The notes: a model not told the origin generated them from the sequence alone. Positions 16,061 through 24,696 are shown, numbered from the stretch's first letter. The stretch is DNA of 26,179 bases from RGIG9115 sp045644665 (GCA_045644665.1 JAZRHH010000005.1:1-26179), one strand, 5' to 3'. Numbers and translations are program-made.

Positions 16061-17491
16061 ATGCCCGTGGCAATTATTGTATCACCCGAAGAGATAGAGC
16101 GCCAAAGAGCATTTACTCACAAAATAAAAGAAATATTAAACAATGTATCGAACAGTAAGGGAAGAGCGCCCCTTGCTCTCACAGAAACCTATGGCTGTCA
16201 GCAAAACGAAAATGACACAGAGCGTATCCGTGGTATGCTCAAGGAGTGCGGCTATGAGTTTACTGATAACCAAAATGAGGCAGATCTTATAATATATAAT
16301 ACCTGTGCTGTAAGAGAAAACGCAGAGCAAAAGGTTTTTGGTCGCCTTGGAATACTAAAGCATTTAAAAGAGTCAAGACCTGACCTTGTTATAGGTGTTT
16401 GCGGCTGTATGGTACAGCAGAAGCACATACCTTTGGAAATAAAGAAAAAGCATCCACAGGTAGATCTTGTATTTGGAACTCACGCACTTTACAAATTTCC
16501 TGAGCTTCTTTACGATACTCTACATGGCTCAAAGCGGGTTGTCAGCACAGAGGACAGCGAGGGGTATATAGCAGAGGGAATACCGGTGCTCCACGATGAT
16601 AATAATAAGGCATGGGTTTCTATCATGTACGGCTGTAATAATTTCTGCAGCTATTGTATTGTCCCATATGTGAGAGGACGTGAGAGAAGCCGCAAAAGCG
16701 CAGATATAATAAACGAAATAAAAAGCCTTGCAGCTTCAGGAGTAACAGAAATAACACTTCTTGGCCAAAACGTAAACTCCTACGGAAAGGACCTGGAAGA
16801 AAATATAGACTTTTCGGACTTGCTCGCTATGGTAAACGAAATAGAGGGCATTCGCAGAATACGGTTTGTAACATCTCACCCCAAGGATTTTGGCGAGAAG
16901 CTTATAAACACAATGGCGTCCTGCGATAAGGTTTGTCATCAGCTTCATCTGCCATTTCAGGCAGGCAGCAACAGAGTGCTGAAAGAGATGAACAGAAGGT
17001 ATACCAAGGAAGAATATATAGGGAAAATCAATCTTTTAAAGGAGCGTATTCCTGATATTGCACTTTCTACTGATGTAATCGTAGGCTTCCCTACAGAAAC
17101 AAATGAAGACTTTGAAGAAACTCTTAATGTCTTAAAAGAAGTGGAATTTGATAATATATTTTCATTTATATATTCAAGGCGTGAGGGCACTCCTGCTGCA
17201 AAGCTTGACTTTGTGCTGTCTGAGGAAGAAATTCATAAAAACTTTGACAGACTCCTTGAAGTTCAAAACGAAATTTCTCTTAAGAAAAATCTTGCATTTG
17301 TAGGAAAAACTGTAGAGGTCTTGGTAGACGGGGAAAGTAAGAACGACTCTAATGTGCTTTCAGGACGTATGGAAAACACAAAAATCGTAAACTTTTCAGG
17401 AAGCCCTGACCTTAAAGGAAAATATATAAAAGTTAAAATAACAAAGGCTCATACATGGAGCCTTAATGGTGAAATAGAAGAAAGGAACTAA
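16061..17491 (+). CDS. miaB: tRNA-2-methylthio-N6-dimethylallyladenosine synthase
   Basis: This radical-SAM methylthiotransferase adds the methylthio group to isopentenyl-A37 of tRNAs reading UNN codons. The N-terminal domain carries the auxiliary-cluster cysteines C46 (YGCQQNEND), C82 (NTCAVREN) and C116 (GCMVQQ). The radical-SAM cluster is C192, C196 and C199 in GCNNFCSYCIVPYVRGRERSR. Residues about 410-475 form the TRAM RNA-binding domain. The 476-aa length is normal for Firmicutes MiaB with an N-terminal extension. The start is ambiguous: ATG at 16061 lies only four bases after GAAAGG (16051-16056), while an in-frame GTG at 16067 (residue 3) has a more usual spacing. The gene next door, five bases on, is YlbF/YmcA-like and mutS follows, matching the B. 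subtilis ymcB-ymcA-mutS neighbourhood. Confidence 0.96.
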   Translation: MPVAIIVSPEEIERQRAFTHKIKEILNNVSNSKGRAPLALTETYGCQQNENDTERIRGMLKECGYEFTDNQNEADLIIYNTCAVRENAEQKVFGRLGILKHLKESRPDLVIGVCGCMVQQKHIPLEIKKKHPQVDLVFGTHALYKFPELLYDTLHGSKRVVSTEDSEGYIAEGIPVLHDDNNKAWVSIMYGCNNFCSYCIVPYVRGRERSRKSADIINEIKSLAASGVTEITLLGQNVNSYGKDLEENIDFSDLLAMVNEIEGIRRIRFVTSHPKDFGEKLINTMASCDKVCHQLHLPFQAGSNRVLKEMNRRYTKEEYIGKINLLKERIPDIALSTDVIVGFPTETNEDFEETLNVLKEVEFDNIFSFIYSRREGTPAAKLDFVLSEEEIHKNFDRLLEVQNEISLKKNLAFVGKTVEVLVDGESKNDSNVLSGRMENTKIVNFSGSPDLKGKYIKVKITKAHTWSLNGEIEERN

Positions 17492-17496
17492 AAATT

Positions 17497-17877
17497 ATGT
17501 CACAAATTATCGAAAAAACAAGAGAGCTTGGAGAGCTTATTGCAAACAGCGAGGAAATGAAAAAGCTAAAAGCTGCAGAAGCTAAACAGCTGGAGGACGA
17601 AAATGCAAAAACTCTTATGATGGAGTTTAACATGAACAGAATGAACCTTGGCCGTGATATCCAAAACGGCAAAATCACAGAAGAAGAAGCAATTAAGCTA
17701 AACGAAGAGGCTTTCAAAAAAATGGTTGAATCATCAGAAAGTATAAAAGAATACGTAGAAGCCAAGAAAGAATTTGACAGAGTAGTTAACGAAATAAACG
17801 GTGTTTTGAACTTCTATATCACAGGTCAGACACCCGGCTGTACACACGACTGTTCTTCATGCGGAGGCTGTCATTAA
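17497..17877 (+). CDS. YlbF/YmcA-family protein with C-terminal cysteine cluster (RicA/RicF-like)
   Basis: This small helical protein of 126 aa belongs to the YlbF/YmcA family (B. subtilis RicF and RicA). Those proteins form the RicAFT complex with YaaT; the complex binds iron-sulfur clusters and affects RNA processing and development. Residues 1-108 are amphipathic helices. The last twelve residues contain C115, C119, C122 and C125 followed by His126 (C-x3-C-x2-C-x2-CH), a ready ligand set for an Fe-S cluster or zinc. The position between miaB and mutS is that of ymcA (ricA) in B. subtilis, so it is probably the RicA counterpart, although the family alone does not separate RicA from RicF. 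AAAGGA at 17481-17486 lies inside the end of miaB and only five bases separate the two genes, so they are almost surely co-transcribed. Confidence 0.85.
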   Translation: MSQIIEKTRELGELIANSEEMKKLKAAEAKQLEDENAKTLMMEFNMNRMNLGRDIQNGKITEEEAIKLNEEAFKKMVESSESIKEYVEAKKEFDRVVNEINGVLNFYITGQTPGCTHDCSSCGGCH

Positions 17878-17909
17878 ATAAACTTTATCAGAAAGGGTAG
17901 GTATATGTC

Positions 17910-20498
17910 ATGACAGCCATGATGGAACAATACCTTTTAACGAAGGAAAAATATAAAGACGCAATTGTTTTTTACAGACTGGGCGACTTTTACGAAATGT
18001 TTTTTGATGACGCAGTCTTAGTTTCAAGAGAGCTTGAAATCACTCTCACCGGCAAGGACTGCGGCATGGAGGAGCGCGCACCAATGTGCGGCGTTCCCTT
18101 TCATAGCGCAAATGTATATATTGCAAAGCTTATAGAAAAAGGTTATAAGGTTGCAATTTGCGAGCAGGTAGAAGACCCCAAAACCGTAAAAAAAGGCATT
18201 GTAAAGCGTGAAGTTGTTCGTGTGGTAACCCCCGGAACAATCACAGACAGCGACCTTTTAAGTGAAAAGGAAAACAATTACCTTGCGGCAATTTACTGCC
18301 ATGGTGGAGTATACGGAGTAACCTTTTCCGATATATCCACAGGCGAAATCTATTCTACATGTGTAGAAAACGGTATCCATGCCATAAACGAGGTTGCACG
18401 CTACATTCCGGCAGAAATAATAGTAAACGACGAGTGTGAGCAGTTTGTTATTTCTGAAATACAAATGCGAATAAAGGTTGCGCCCCAGGTTTTGATAGAC
18501 GAATTTTTTGAGTTTGAAAATCCGGACGAAATGCTGCATAAGCAGTTCCCGAGCCAAACACCCGATTATAACATAGTAAACTCTGATATTTTAAAAAAAT
18601 CTGTTTGTACAGCACTAAAATATCTTGAAATAACGCAAAAAAGCTCTTTTTCCTATATGGACAAGCTAAGTCTTTATCGCATTGATGAGTTTATGGATAT
18701 AGACGTGGCAACAAGACGGAATCTTGAAATTTGCCAGACCATGCGCACAGGTGAGAAAAAAGGCTCCCTCCTTTGGGTACTTGACAAAACAAAAACCTCA
18801 ATGGGTGCAAGACGTCTTAAACAATGGCTTGAAAAACCTCTTATTAAGGCAGAGGCTGTTCGTCTAAGGCTTGATTCTGTAGAAGAGCTTGTATCAGAGG
18901 TTATGCTAAGGGACGAGATTCGTGATGAGCTTAGCGGAGTGTATGATATTTCCCGTATCACATCAAGGATATCTATAGGCTCCGTCACACCAAAAGACTT
19001 GCTTTCTCTAAGACAATCCCTTGAAAGAATTCCCAAAATAAAAGAGCTTATAGGAAGGCTCAAAGCCGTAGGCAGCAGACGCCTTTGTGATAAGCTTGAG
19101 CCAATGGAGGACATCAGGGAATATCTCACCCACAGTATTCATGACGAGGCTTCTTCTTTTATAAAGGAAGAAAGAGTCATAAAACAAGGCTTTAACGAAG
19201 AGCTTGATAAACTCATCGCTGCCAAAACAGAGGGTGGAGTATGGGTAAAGGAAATGGAAGCCAGGGAAAAGGAAGAAACAGGAATTAAAACCCTTAAAAT
19301 TAAGTACAATAAGGTTTTTGGGTACTGTATAGAAGTTTCAAAGAGCTTTACCGACCAGGTACCTGAGCACTATACGAGACGCCAGACCCTTGCAAACGGT
19401 GAGAGATATATAACTCCTGAACTAAAAGCACTTGAGGACATGATACTTGGTGCTTCTGAAAAAATTACAGCCTTGGAAAGTCAGCTTTATCAGGAAATAG
19501 TAGGGACTCTCAAAGAAAATATCACACGACTAAAAGAAGTATGTGATGTTGTTGCAGACCTTGACTGTTTATGTTCTCTGGCTGTTGTCGCATCAACATA
19601 TAATTATGTAAAGCCTGAAATAACAGAGAGCGATGTGCTAGAGATAAAGGATGGCAGACACCCTGTTGTTGAAAAAATGAATAAATCATCACTGTTCGTT
19701 CCAAATGATACAAAGCTTGACACAGAAGAAAACAGAATGATAATAATAACCGGTCCAAACATGGCAGGTAAATCAACATATATGCGTCAGGTTGCAATTA
19801 TCACTCTTATGGCGCAAATAGGAAGCTTTGTTCCGGCAGGCTTTGCAAGAATTGGGATAGTTGATAAGGTCTTTACAAGAGTTGGTGCATCGGATGATAT
19901 CGCTGCAGGTCAAAGTACATTTATGGTGGAAATGTCAGAGGTGGCACATATACTAAACGAGGCTACCGGCCACTCTCTTATAATTCTTGACGAAATCGGA
20001 AGAGGAACAAGCACCTATGACGGACTCTCAATTGCATGGAGCGTTATAGAATACATTCACAGCAAAAAAAATATCGGTGCAAAAACCCTTTTTGCCACTC
20101 ACTATCATGAACTTACACAGCTTGAAGAAAGCTTTGAGGGTGTAAAAAACTATAACATAGCCGTGAAAAAATATGGAGATAATATAACATTCCTCCGTAA
20201 AATCGTTCCCGGCGGTGCAGACCAAAGCTACGGCATAGAGGTTGCAGGTCTTGCAGGTGTACCTGAGCCTGTTATAAAACGTGCCAAGGAAATACTTCGC
20301 ATGATAGAAAATGACGAGTGTATGGAAATTAATGTAAAATCAAAGCACGAGGACCCGTCTCCTCAAATGGGCTTTGAGGATAGTGAAGCTTTAAAGCTCG
20401 CAGAGGAACTTAAAAAACTCGATGCAACAACATTTACGCCAATTGAGGCTATGAATAAGTTGTACGAGTTATCCCAAAGAGCAAAAGAATTAATATGA
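17910..20498 (+). CDS. mutS: DNA mismatch repair protein MutS
   Basis: MutS detects mismatches and small loops and starts strand-specific repair as an ATP-driven clamp. The mismatch-reading Phe-x-Glu motif is at F27-Y28-E29 in RLGDFYEMF, slightly earlier than in E. coli because the N-terminus is short. The Walker A motif GPNMAGKS spans 615-622. Walker B is LIILDE with D694 and E695, followed by the signature GRGTSTYDG. The C-terminal segment TFTPIEAMNKLYELSQRAKEL fits the family's helical tail. The 862-aa length is normal. The ATG at 17910 follows AAAGGGTAGG (17892-17901) at suitable spacing. An earlier ATG at 17905 meets a stop after two codons. mutL does not follow as it does in many Firmicutes; the next gene is prsA, whose ribosome binding site overlaps the mutS stop. 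Confidence 0.98.
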   Translation: MTAMMEQYLLTKEKYKDAIVFYRLGDFYEMFFDDAVLVSRELEITLTGKDCGMEERAPMCGVPFHSANVYIAKLIEKGYKVAICEQVEDPKTVKKGIVKREVVRVVTPGTITDSDLLSEKENNYLAAIYCHGGVYGVTFSDISTGEIYSTCVENGIHAINEVARYIPAEIIVNDECEQFVISEIQMRIKVAPQVLIDEFFEFENPDEMLHKQFPSQTPDYNIVNSDILKKSVCTALKYLEITQKSSFSYMDKLSLYRIDEFMDIDVATRRNLEICQTMRTGEKKGSLLWVLDKTKTSMGARRLKQWLEKPLIKAEAVRLRLDSVEELVSEVMLRDEIRDELSGVYDISRITSRISIGSVTPKDLLSLRQSLERIPKIKELIGRLKAVGSRRLCDKLEPMEDIREYLTHSIHDEASSFIKEERVIKQGFNEELDKLIAAKTEGGVWVKEMEAREKEETGIKTLKIKYNKVFGYCIEVSKSFTDQVPEHYTRRQTLANGERYITPELKALEDMILGASEKITALESQLYQEIVGTLKENITRLKEVCDVVADLDCLCSLAVVASTYNYVKPEITESDVLEIKDGRHPVVEKMNKSSLFVPNDTKLDTEENRMIIITGPNMAGKSTYMRQVAIITLMAQIGSFVPAGFARIGIVDKVFTRVGASDDIAAGQSTFMVEMSEVAHILNEATGHSLIILDEIGRGTSTYDGLSIAWSVIEYIHSKKNIGAKTLFATHYHELTQLEESFEGVKNYNIAVKKYGDNITFLRKIVPGGADQSYGIEVAGLAGVPEPVIKRAKEILRMIENDECMEINVKSKHEDPSPQMGFEDSEALKLAEELKKLDATTFTPIEAMNKLYELSQRAKELI

Positions 20499-20513
20499 AA
20501 GGAATAGAAAAAA

Positions 20514-21407
20514 ATGAAAAAATTAGTTTTAGGAATTTTAGCAATTGCAATGCTTCTCACAGGCTGCTCCAATAGTGGCAAGGTGGTAATGAAGGTAGGA
20601 GATGTAGAAGTAAAGGAAGAATATATCAGATACTTTGAAGATGCATTCAACGGTCAAACAGGAGGAACCGTTTCGGAGGCAGTAACAGAGAATGCAAAGA
20701 AAACTGCCCAGATGTATGCAGAATTTGGTGCTCTTGGCCACGCAATGAAGCTGGATGTAGAGGAAGAGTATAATAAGCTCATAGACGACATCACATCTTC
20801 AATGGGTTCTATTGATGAAATTAAGAAAAATCTTGAAATCTCAAACGAGCTTTTTGAATTTGTAATGTACGGCGATGCATACAGAAATATTTTGATAGAG
20901 CAGTGCAAAGTTGACAGTGGCATTACAGATGAAACAATAGATGCATATTTTAAAGATAACTACTGGAGAGCAAAGCACTTGCTTCTTACTACCGATGGCA
21001 AAACAGAAGAGGAGCAAGGAAAAGTAAAGGCTCAGGCAGAGGATTTGTACCGACAGATAAAAAATGGTGCAGACTTTGATAAGCTCATAGACCAGTATAA
21101 CGAAGACCCCGGCGTACAATCAAATCCTGACGGATATGTATTTACCAAGGATGAAATGGTAAAGGAATTTGAAGAGGGCGTAAGCGGTATAGAAATCGGA
21201 CAATATAATCTTGTAAAAACAAGCTACGGCTATCATATTGTAAAAAGACTTGCTCTCGATGAAACACCTGAAAAATATGAGGAGTATAAAGCTCAGGTTA
21301 CAGAAAAAATTGAGCAGACACTTATTTCTGACCTGTTTAATAAATTCTTGGAAGCAAAAACAAAAGAGTATGATATACAAACAATTGACTACACTATAGA
21401 TAAATAA
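20514..21407 (+). CDS. prsA: PrsA-type peptidyl-prolyl isomerase lipoprotein (foldase)
   Basis: This is a membrane-anchored foldase that helps exported proteins fold outside the membrane. Residues 1-18 form a lipoprotein signal: MKK, a hydrophobic stretch, then the lipobox LLTGC with C18 as the lipidated cysteine. Residues about 25-150 are helical, like the SurA/PrsA N-terminal chaperone module. Residues about 152-246 are a parvulin domain, running from WRAKHLLL through GADFDKLIDQYNEDPG to GYHIVKRL. The 297-aa length is usual. AAAGGA (20498-20503) overlaps the mutS stop, so translation is likely coupled to mutS and the OPT transporter follows 24 bp on. Likely clients include the secreted protease in this window, but that link is only inference. 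The symbol is by family; several PrsA paralogues may exist in the genome. Confidence 0.88.
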   Translation: MKKLVLGILAIAMLLTGCSNSGKVVMKVGDVEVKEEYIRYFEDAFNGQTGGTVSEAVTENAKKTAQMYAEFGALGHAMKLDVEEEYNKLIDDITSSMGSIDEIKKNLEISNELFEFVMYGDAYRNILIEQCKVDSGITDETIDAYFKDNYWRAKHLLLTTDGKTEEEQGKVKAQAEDLYRQIKNGADFDKLIDQYNEDPGVQSNPDGYVFTKDEMVKEFEEGVSGIEIGQYNLVKTSYGYHIVKRLALDETPEKYEEYKAQVTEKIEQTLISDLFNKFLEAKTKEYDIQTIDYTIDK

Positions 21408-21431
21408 TAAATAAATCAGAATGGAGAAGGC

Positions 21432-23330
21432 ATGAAAAACGAGAATTTTAAACCATATATCCCGGCAGAGAAGATAACGCCGGAAATAACAGTTTCATCA
21501 ATTGTCATAGGAATTATTTTGGCAGTAGTATTTGGCGCAGCAAACGCATATCTTGGACTCAGAGTAGGACTTACTGTTTCTGCATCAATTCCTGCGGCAG
21601 TAATTGCTATGGGACTTTACAGGGTTTTGCTTCGCAGAAACTCAATACTTGAAAGTAACCTTGTACAAACAACAGGCTCTGCCGGAGAATCCCTGGCAGC
21701 AGGTGCAATATTTACCATTCCTGCCCTGTTCCTATGGGCAGCAGAAGGTAAAATGGCAAAGCCTGATATACTTGAAATTACGCTTATTGCACTAATTGGC
21801 GGTCTTTTGGGAGTATTCTTTATGGTGCCCCTAAGAAATGCCCTTATAGTAAAGGAGCATGGTGTACTTCCGTATCCTGAGGGCACAGCCTGTGCACAGG
21901 TACTCCTTGCAGGTGAAAATGGAGGTGCCGGTGCATCAACCGTTTTTGCCGGTATGGGCGTTGCGGCAGTGTTTAAATTTATTATTGACGGACTAAAGCT
22001 TGTAGCAGGCGAAGTAACCTTCGCAATCAAAGGCTTTGCCGGTGCAATTGGAACTCAAATTTATCCCGCTGTAATGAGCGTTGGATTTATTTGCGGTCCA
22101 AGAATTTCTTCATACATGTTTGCAGGCGGAGTTTTAAGCTGGCTTGTGCTTATTCCAATGATAGTAATGTTCGGCGAAAATATCATAATGTATCCGGGCA
22201 CAGAAACAATCGGTGCAATATATGAAGCCGGCGGAGCTAGTGCTATATGGGGCTCTTATATAAGATATATAGGCGCGGGCGCTCTTGCAGCCGGAGGTAT
22301 TATAAGTCTTATAAAATCACTTCCCCTAATTATTCAGACATTTAAAGGTGCTATCGTAAGTATTTCAAAAGCCGGCACCGCAAGTAATGCAAGAACAGAC
22401 CGTGACATGAGCCTGAAAATAGTTGTTGGTGTAATTATACTCCTTACACTTCTTGTATGGATTATCCCTGCAATCCCTGTTTCACCTCTTGGTGCATTAA
22501 TGGTTGTAGTTTTCGGATTTTTCTTTGCAACTGTTTCATCCAGAATGGTAGGGCTTGTAGGAAGCAGTAACAATCCTGTTTCCGGTATGGCAATTGCAAC
22601 CCTCCTTATATCAACTCTGCTTCTTAAAATAACAGGTGCAGACGGTATAGGCGGCATGATTTGTGCAATTGCAATCGGGTCAATTATCTGTATCGTATCT
22701 GCCATTGCAGGTGATACATCACAGGACCTTAAAACAGGATTTTTGCTTGGTGCAACACCGTATAAGCAGCAAATAGGCGAAGTTATAGGCGTTGTAGCAT
22801 CTGCCCTTGCAATAGGCGGCACAATGTATCTTCTGGACAGCGCATGGGGATTTGGTACAGAGGAACTTGCAGCACCTCAGGCAACACTCATGAAAATGAT
22901 TGTTGAAGGAGTTATGGAAAATAATCTTTCATGGTCCTTGGTATTTGTAGGCGTGTTTATTTCAGTTGTAGTTGAAATAGTTGGAATACCCGTACTCCCC
23001 TTTGCAATAGGAATATATCTTCCTGTACAGCTTAATGCTTGTATTATGGTGGGCGGTCTTGTGCGTCTTATCATCAGCAAACTTAAAAAGGACGAGGAAA
23101 CAAAGGAACAATATGCAAACAACGGTATACTTTTCTGCTCAGGTATGATAGCAGGCGAGGGACTTGTTGGTATAGCACTTGCACTTGTAGCTGTATTCGG
23201 CTTTGGCTCCTATATAGACCTTTCAGGACTTATGAACTTTTCAGAGCCTGTTATGAACATAGCTTCCCTCATAGTCTTTGCACTTGTAATTTTAAGCCTT
23301 TTAAAATTCTCTATCCGAAAGAAGAAGTAA
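21432..23330 (+). CDS. OPT-family oligopeptide (or metal-chelate) transporter
   Basis: This polytopic inner-membrane protein of 632 aa belongs to the OPT family, which imports oligopeptides or, in some branches, metal chelates, using ion gradients. Features include ITVSSIVIGIILAVVFGAANAYLGLRVGLTV-type first helices (residues about 18-50), the glycine-rich conserved TTGSAGESLAAGAIFTIP segment, an internal NPVSGM motif around residue 380, and a long series of hydrophobic helices to the C-terminus ending in basic residues. Length and organisation fit the bacterial OPT group rather than the longer fungal and plant ones. GGAG at 21423-21426 places the ATG at 21432. The substrate is not determined by sequence. 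It lies one base before a PqqD-domain gene, which suggests a functional pair. Confidence 0.92.
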   Translation: MKNENFKPYIPAEKITPEITVSSIVIGIILAVVFGAANAYLGLRVGLTVSASIPAAVIAMGLYRVLLRRNSILESNLVQTTGSAGESLAAGAIFTIPALFLWAAEGKMAKPDILEITLIALIGGLLGVFFMVPLRNALIVKEHGVLPYPEGTACAQVLLAGENGGAGASTVFAGMGVAAVFKFIIDGLKLVAGEVTFAIKGFAGAIGTQIYPAVMSVGFICGPRISSYMFAGGVLSWLVLIPMIVMFGENIIMYPGTETIGAIYEAGGASAIWGSYIRYIGAGALAAGGIISLIKSLPLIIQTFKGAIVSISKAGTASNARTDRDMSLKIVVGVIILLTLLVWIIPAIPVSPLGALMVVVFGFFFATVSSRMVGLVGSSNNPVSGMAIATLLISTLLLKITGADGIGGMICAIAIGSIICIVSAIAGDTSQDLKTGFLLGATPYKQQIGEVIGVVASALAIGGTMYLLDSAWGFGTEELAAPQATLMKMIVEGVMENNLSWSLVFVGVFISVVVEIVGIPVLPFAIGIYLPVQLNACIMVGGLVRLIISKLKKDEETKEQYANNGILFCSGMIAGEGLVGIALALVAVFGFGSYIDLSGLMNFSEPVMNIASLIVFALVILSLLKFSIRKKK

Positions 23331-23331
23331 A

Positions 23332-23673
23332 ATGAAAAAGGAAAAAAATTATCTTGATAATGTTCCTGTCCGCTCAGAAAAAATTAAATGGAGCATGGAC
23401 GAGGAAGGAGCAGTAACCCTTGAAATAGAAAATAAGGGCATATTCAACCGTATTTTTCAAAAGCTATTTAAAAAACCCCAAATAAGCTATATTCATCTTG
23501 ATGAAACAGGCAGCTTTGTCTGGCCCCTTATTGACGGAAAAAGTGATATAACAGCCCTTGGAAAGCTTGTAGACGAGAAATTTGGAGAAAAAGCTCAGCC
23601 ACTTTATGAGCGCCTTGCAAAATTCTTTCAGGTTTTAGAAAGCTACGGATTTGTTTCTATGAAAAATAAATAA
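23332..23673 (+). CDS. Orphan PqqD-domain protein (RiPP recognition element-like)
   Basis: This small protein of 113 aa has a PqqD-type fold. The pattern SYIHLDETGSFVWPLIDGKSDITALGKLVDEKFGEK, spanning about residues 50-85, followed by a helical FFQVLESYGFV tail, is the family hallmark (tG-x-x-vW-x-l-i-DG, then a helix pair). PqqD domains normally bind leader peptides of ribosomally made peptides and deliver them to radical-SAM enzymes. No such maturase or precursor is visible in this window, so the partner is unknown. Its start lies one base after the OPT transporter stop and has only a weak purine-rich ribosome binding site inside the end of that gene, which implies translational coupling. 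A role as a peptide-binding partner of the importer is inference. It could also be a degenerate winged-helix protein with another job. Confidence 0.75.
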   Translation: MKKEKNYLDNVPVRSEKIKWSMDEEGAVTLEIENKGIFNRIFQKLFKKPQISYIHLDETGSFVWPLIDGKSDITALGKLVDEKFGEKAQPLYERLAKFFQVLESYGFVSMKNK

Positions 23674-23685
23674 AACACCAAAATA

Positions 23686-23726
23686 GTACACATATTAGCA
23701 TTATAAGGAGATGTTAATATGTGTAC
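23686..23726 (+). promoter_or_regulatory. RBS- and start-codon-sequestering hairpin before the amide hydrolase
   Basis: GTACACATATTAGCAT (23686-23701) pairs with ATGTTAATATGTGTAC (23711-23726) in RNA over all 16 positions, with a single G-U pair. The nine-base loop (23702-23710) holds AAGGAG, the Shine-Dalgarno of the next gene, and the right arm contains its AUG at 23719-23721. This layout could control translation (RNA-binding protein, temperature or ribosome loading), or the same palindrome could be a DNA operator. Confidence 0.75.
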
Positions 23727-24696
23727 TTCTGTTTGTACGTGCTTTGGTGACCGATACTTCGGCAGAAATCTTGATGTGGAGCTTTCTTATGGAGAAAGCG
23801 TTGTAATCATGCCAAGAAGCTATGTTTTTAATTTTAGAAAAGTAGCACCTGTAAAAAATCCCTATGCCATAATCGGTATGGCAAAGGTGGTGGAAGGAGT
23901 TCCTCTTTTCTTTGACGCCTTTAACGAAAAAGGTCTTGCCATGGCAGGACTTGCCTTTGCAGGAAATGCAGATTATAAGAGTGTATGTGATAATCTTGAT
24001 AATATAGCGTCCTTTGAGTTTATACCCTGGATTTTACTCCAATGTGAGAATATAACCCAGGCAAAAGACCTACTAAAAAAAATAAATGTTGCAAATATCA
24101 GCTTTAGTAAGGACCTGCCTACCACGCCGCTTCATTTTATGATAAGTGACAAGGAGTGTTCAATTGTTGTTGAGTGCGTAAAGGAGGGTGTTATGGTTTA
24201 TGACAATCCTCTTGAGGTGCTTACAAACAATCCTCCTTTCCCGATACAGCTTTTTAATTTAAATAATTATATGTCCCTTTCGCCAAACCCTCCAAATAAC
24301 AATTTTCATAAAAGCATACACTTAAAAAAATACAGCAGGGGAATGGGTGCAATAGGACTTCCGGGGGATTTATCTTCTCAGTCAAGATTTGTAAAGGCTG
24401 CATTTACGAAGTTAAATTCATATATCCCTTATATCAGTGAAAATTCAGCCGTCAGTCAGTTTTTTCATATCCTATACTCTGTGTATCAGCAAAAAGGCTG
24501 CGTCCGTCTTGAGAGCAGCGAGTATGAGTATACAGAATATTCCTCGTGCTGCAATCTTACCCGCGGGATTTATTATTACACCACATATGAAAACAGCCGA
24601 ATAACAGCTATAGATATGTATAGGGAAAATCTTGAGGGGACTAATTTAATCGAATATCCGCTGGTAATAGAAAATCAAATTTTAAAATTTAATTAA
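23719..24696 (+). CDS. Choloylglycine hydrolase-family (linear amide C-N) hydrolase
   Basis: This is an Ntn-hydrolase of 325 aa related to bile salt hydrolase and penicillin V acylase. After removal of Met1, C2 would be the nucleophile (MCTSVCTC). R16 and D19 in GRNLD, N170 in LTNNPPF and R223 in LPGDLSSQSRF align with R18, D21, N175 and R228 of Clostridium perfringens bile salt hydrolase. The motifs SRFVKAAFTKLNS and GIYYYTTYENSRITAIDM also fit that branch. One key position differs: the residue matching N82 (AGLNF in the relative) is alanine 79 (AGLAF); penicillin V acylases have tyrosine there. The substrate could be bile salts, N-acyl amides or a signal molecule and cannot be settled here. 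There is no signal peptide, so it should be cytoplasmic. Its start lies in a hairpin, 45 bp after the PqqD-domain gene. Confidence 0.9.
   Translation: MCTSVCTCFGDRYFGRNLDVELSYGESVVIMPRSYVFNFRKVAPVKNPYAIIGMAKVVEGVPLFFDAFNEKGLAMAGLAFAGNADYKSVCDNLDNIASFEFIPWILLQCENITQAKDLLKKINVANISFSKDLPTTPLHFMISDKECSIVVECVKEGVMVYDNPLEVLTNNPPFPIQLFNLNNYMSLSPNPPNNNFHKSIHLKKYSRGMGAIGLPGDLSSQSRFVKAAFTKLNSYIPYISENSAVSQFFHILYSVYQQKGCVRLESSEYEYTEYSSCCNLTRGIYYYTTYENSRITAIDMYRENLEGTNLIEYPLVIENQILKFN

Noticed and set aside
22334..22822. A 162-codon open frame antisense to the OPT transporter
   Set aside because: It mirrors the codon pattern of the transporter; no promoter, ribosome binding site or recognised domain.
23674..23718. 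A separate promoter for the amide hydrolase
   Set aside because: Only 45 bases are available and no convincing -35/-10 pair is found; co-transcription with the OPT/PqqD genes is simpler.
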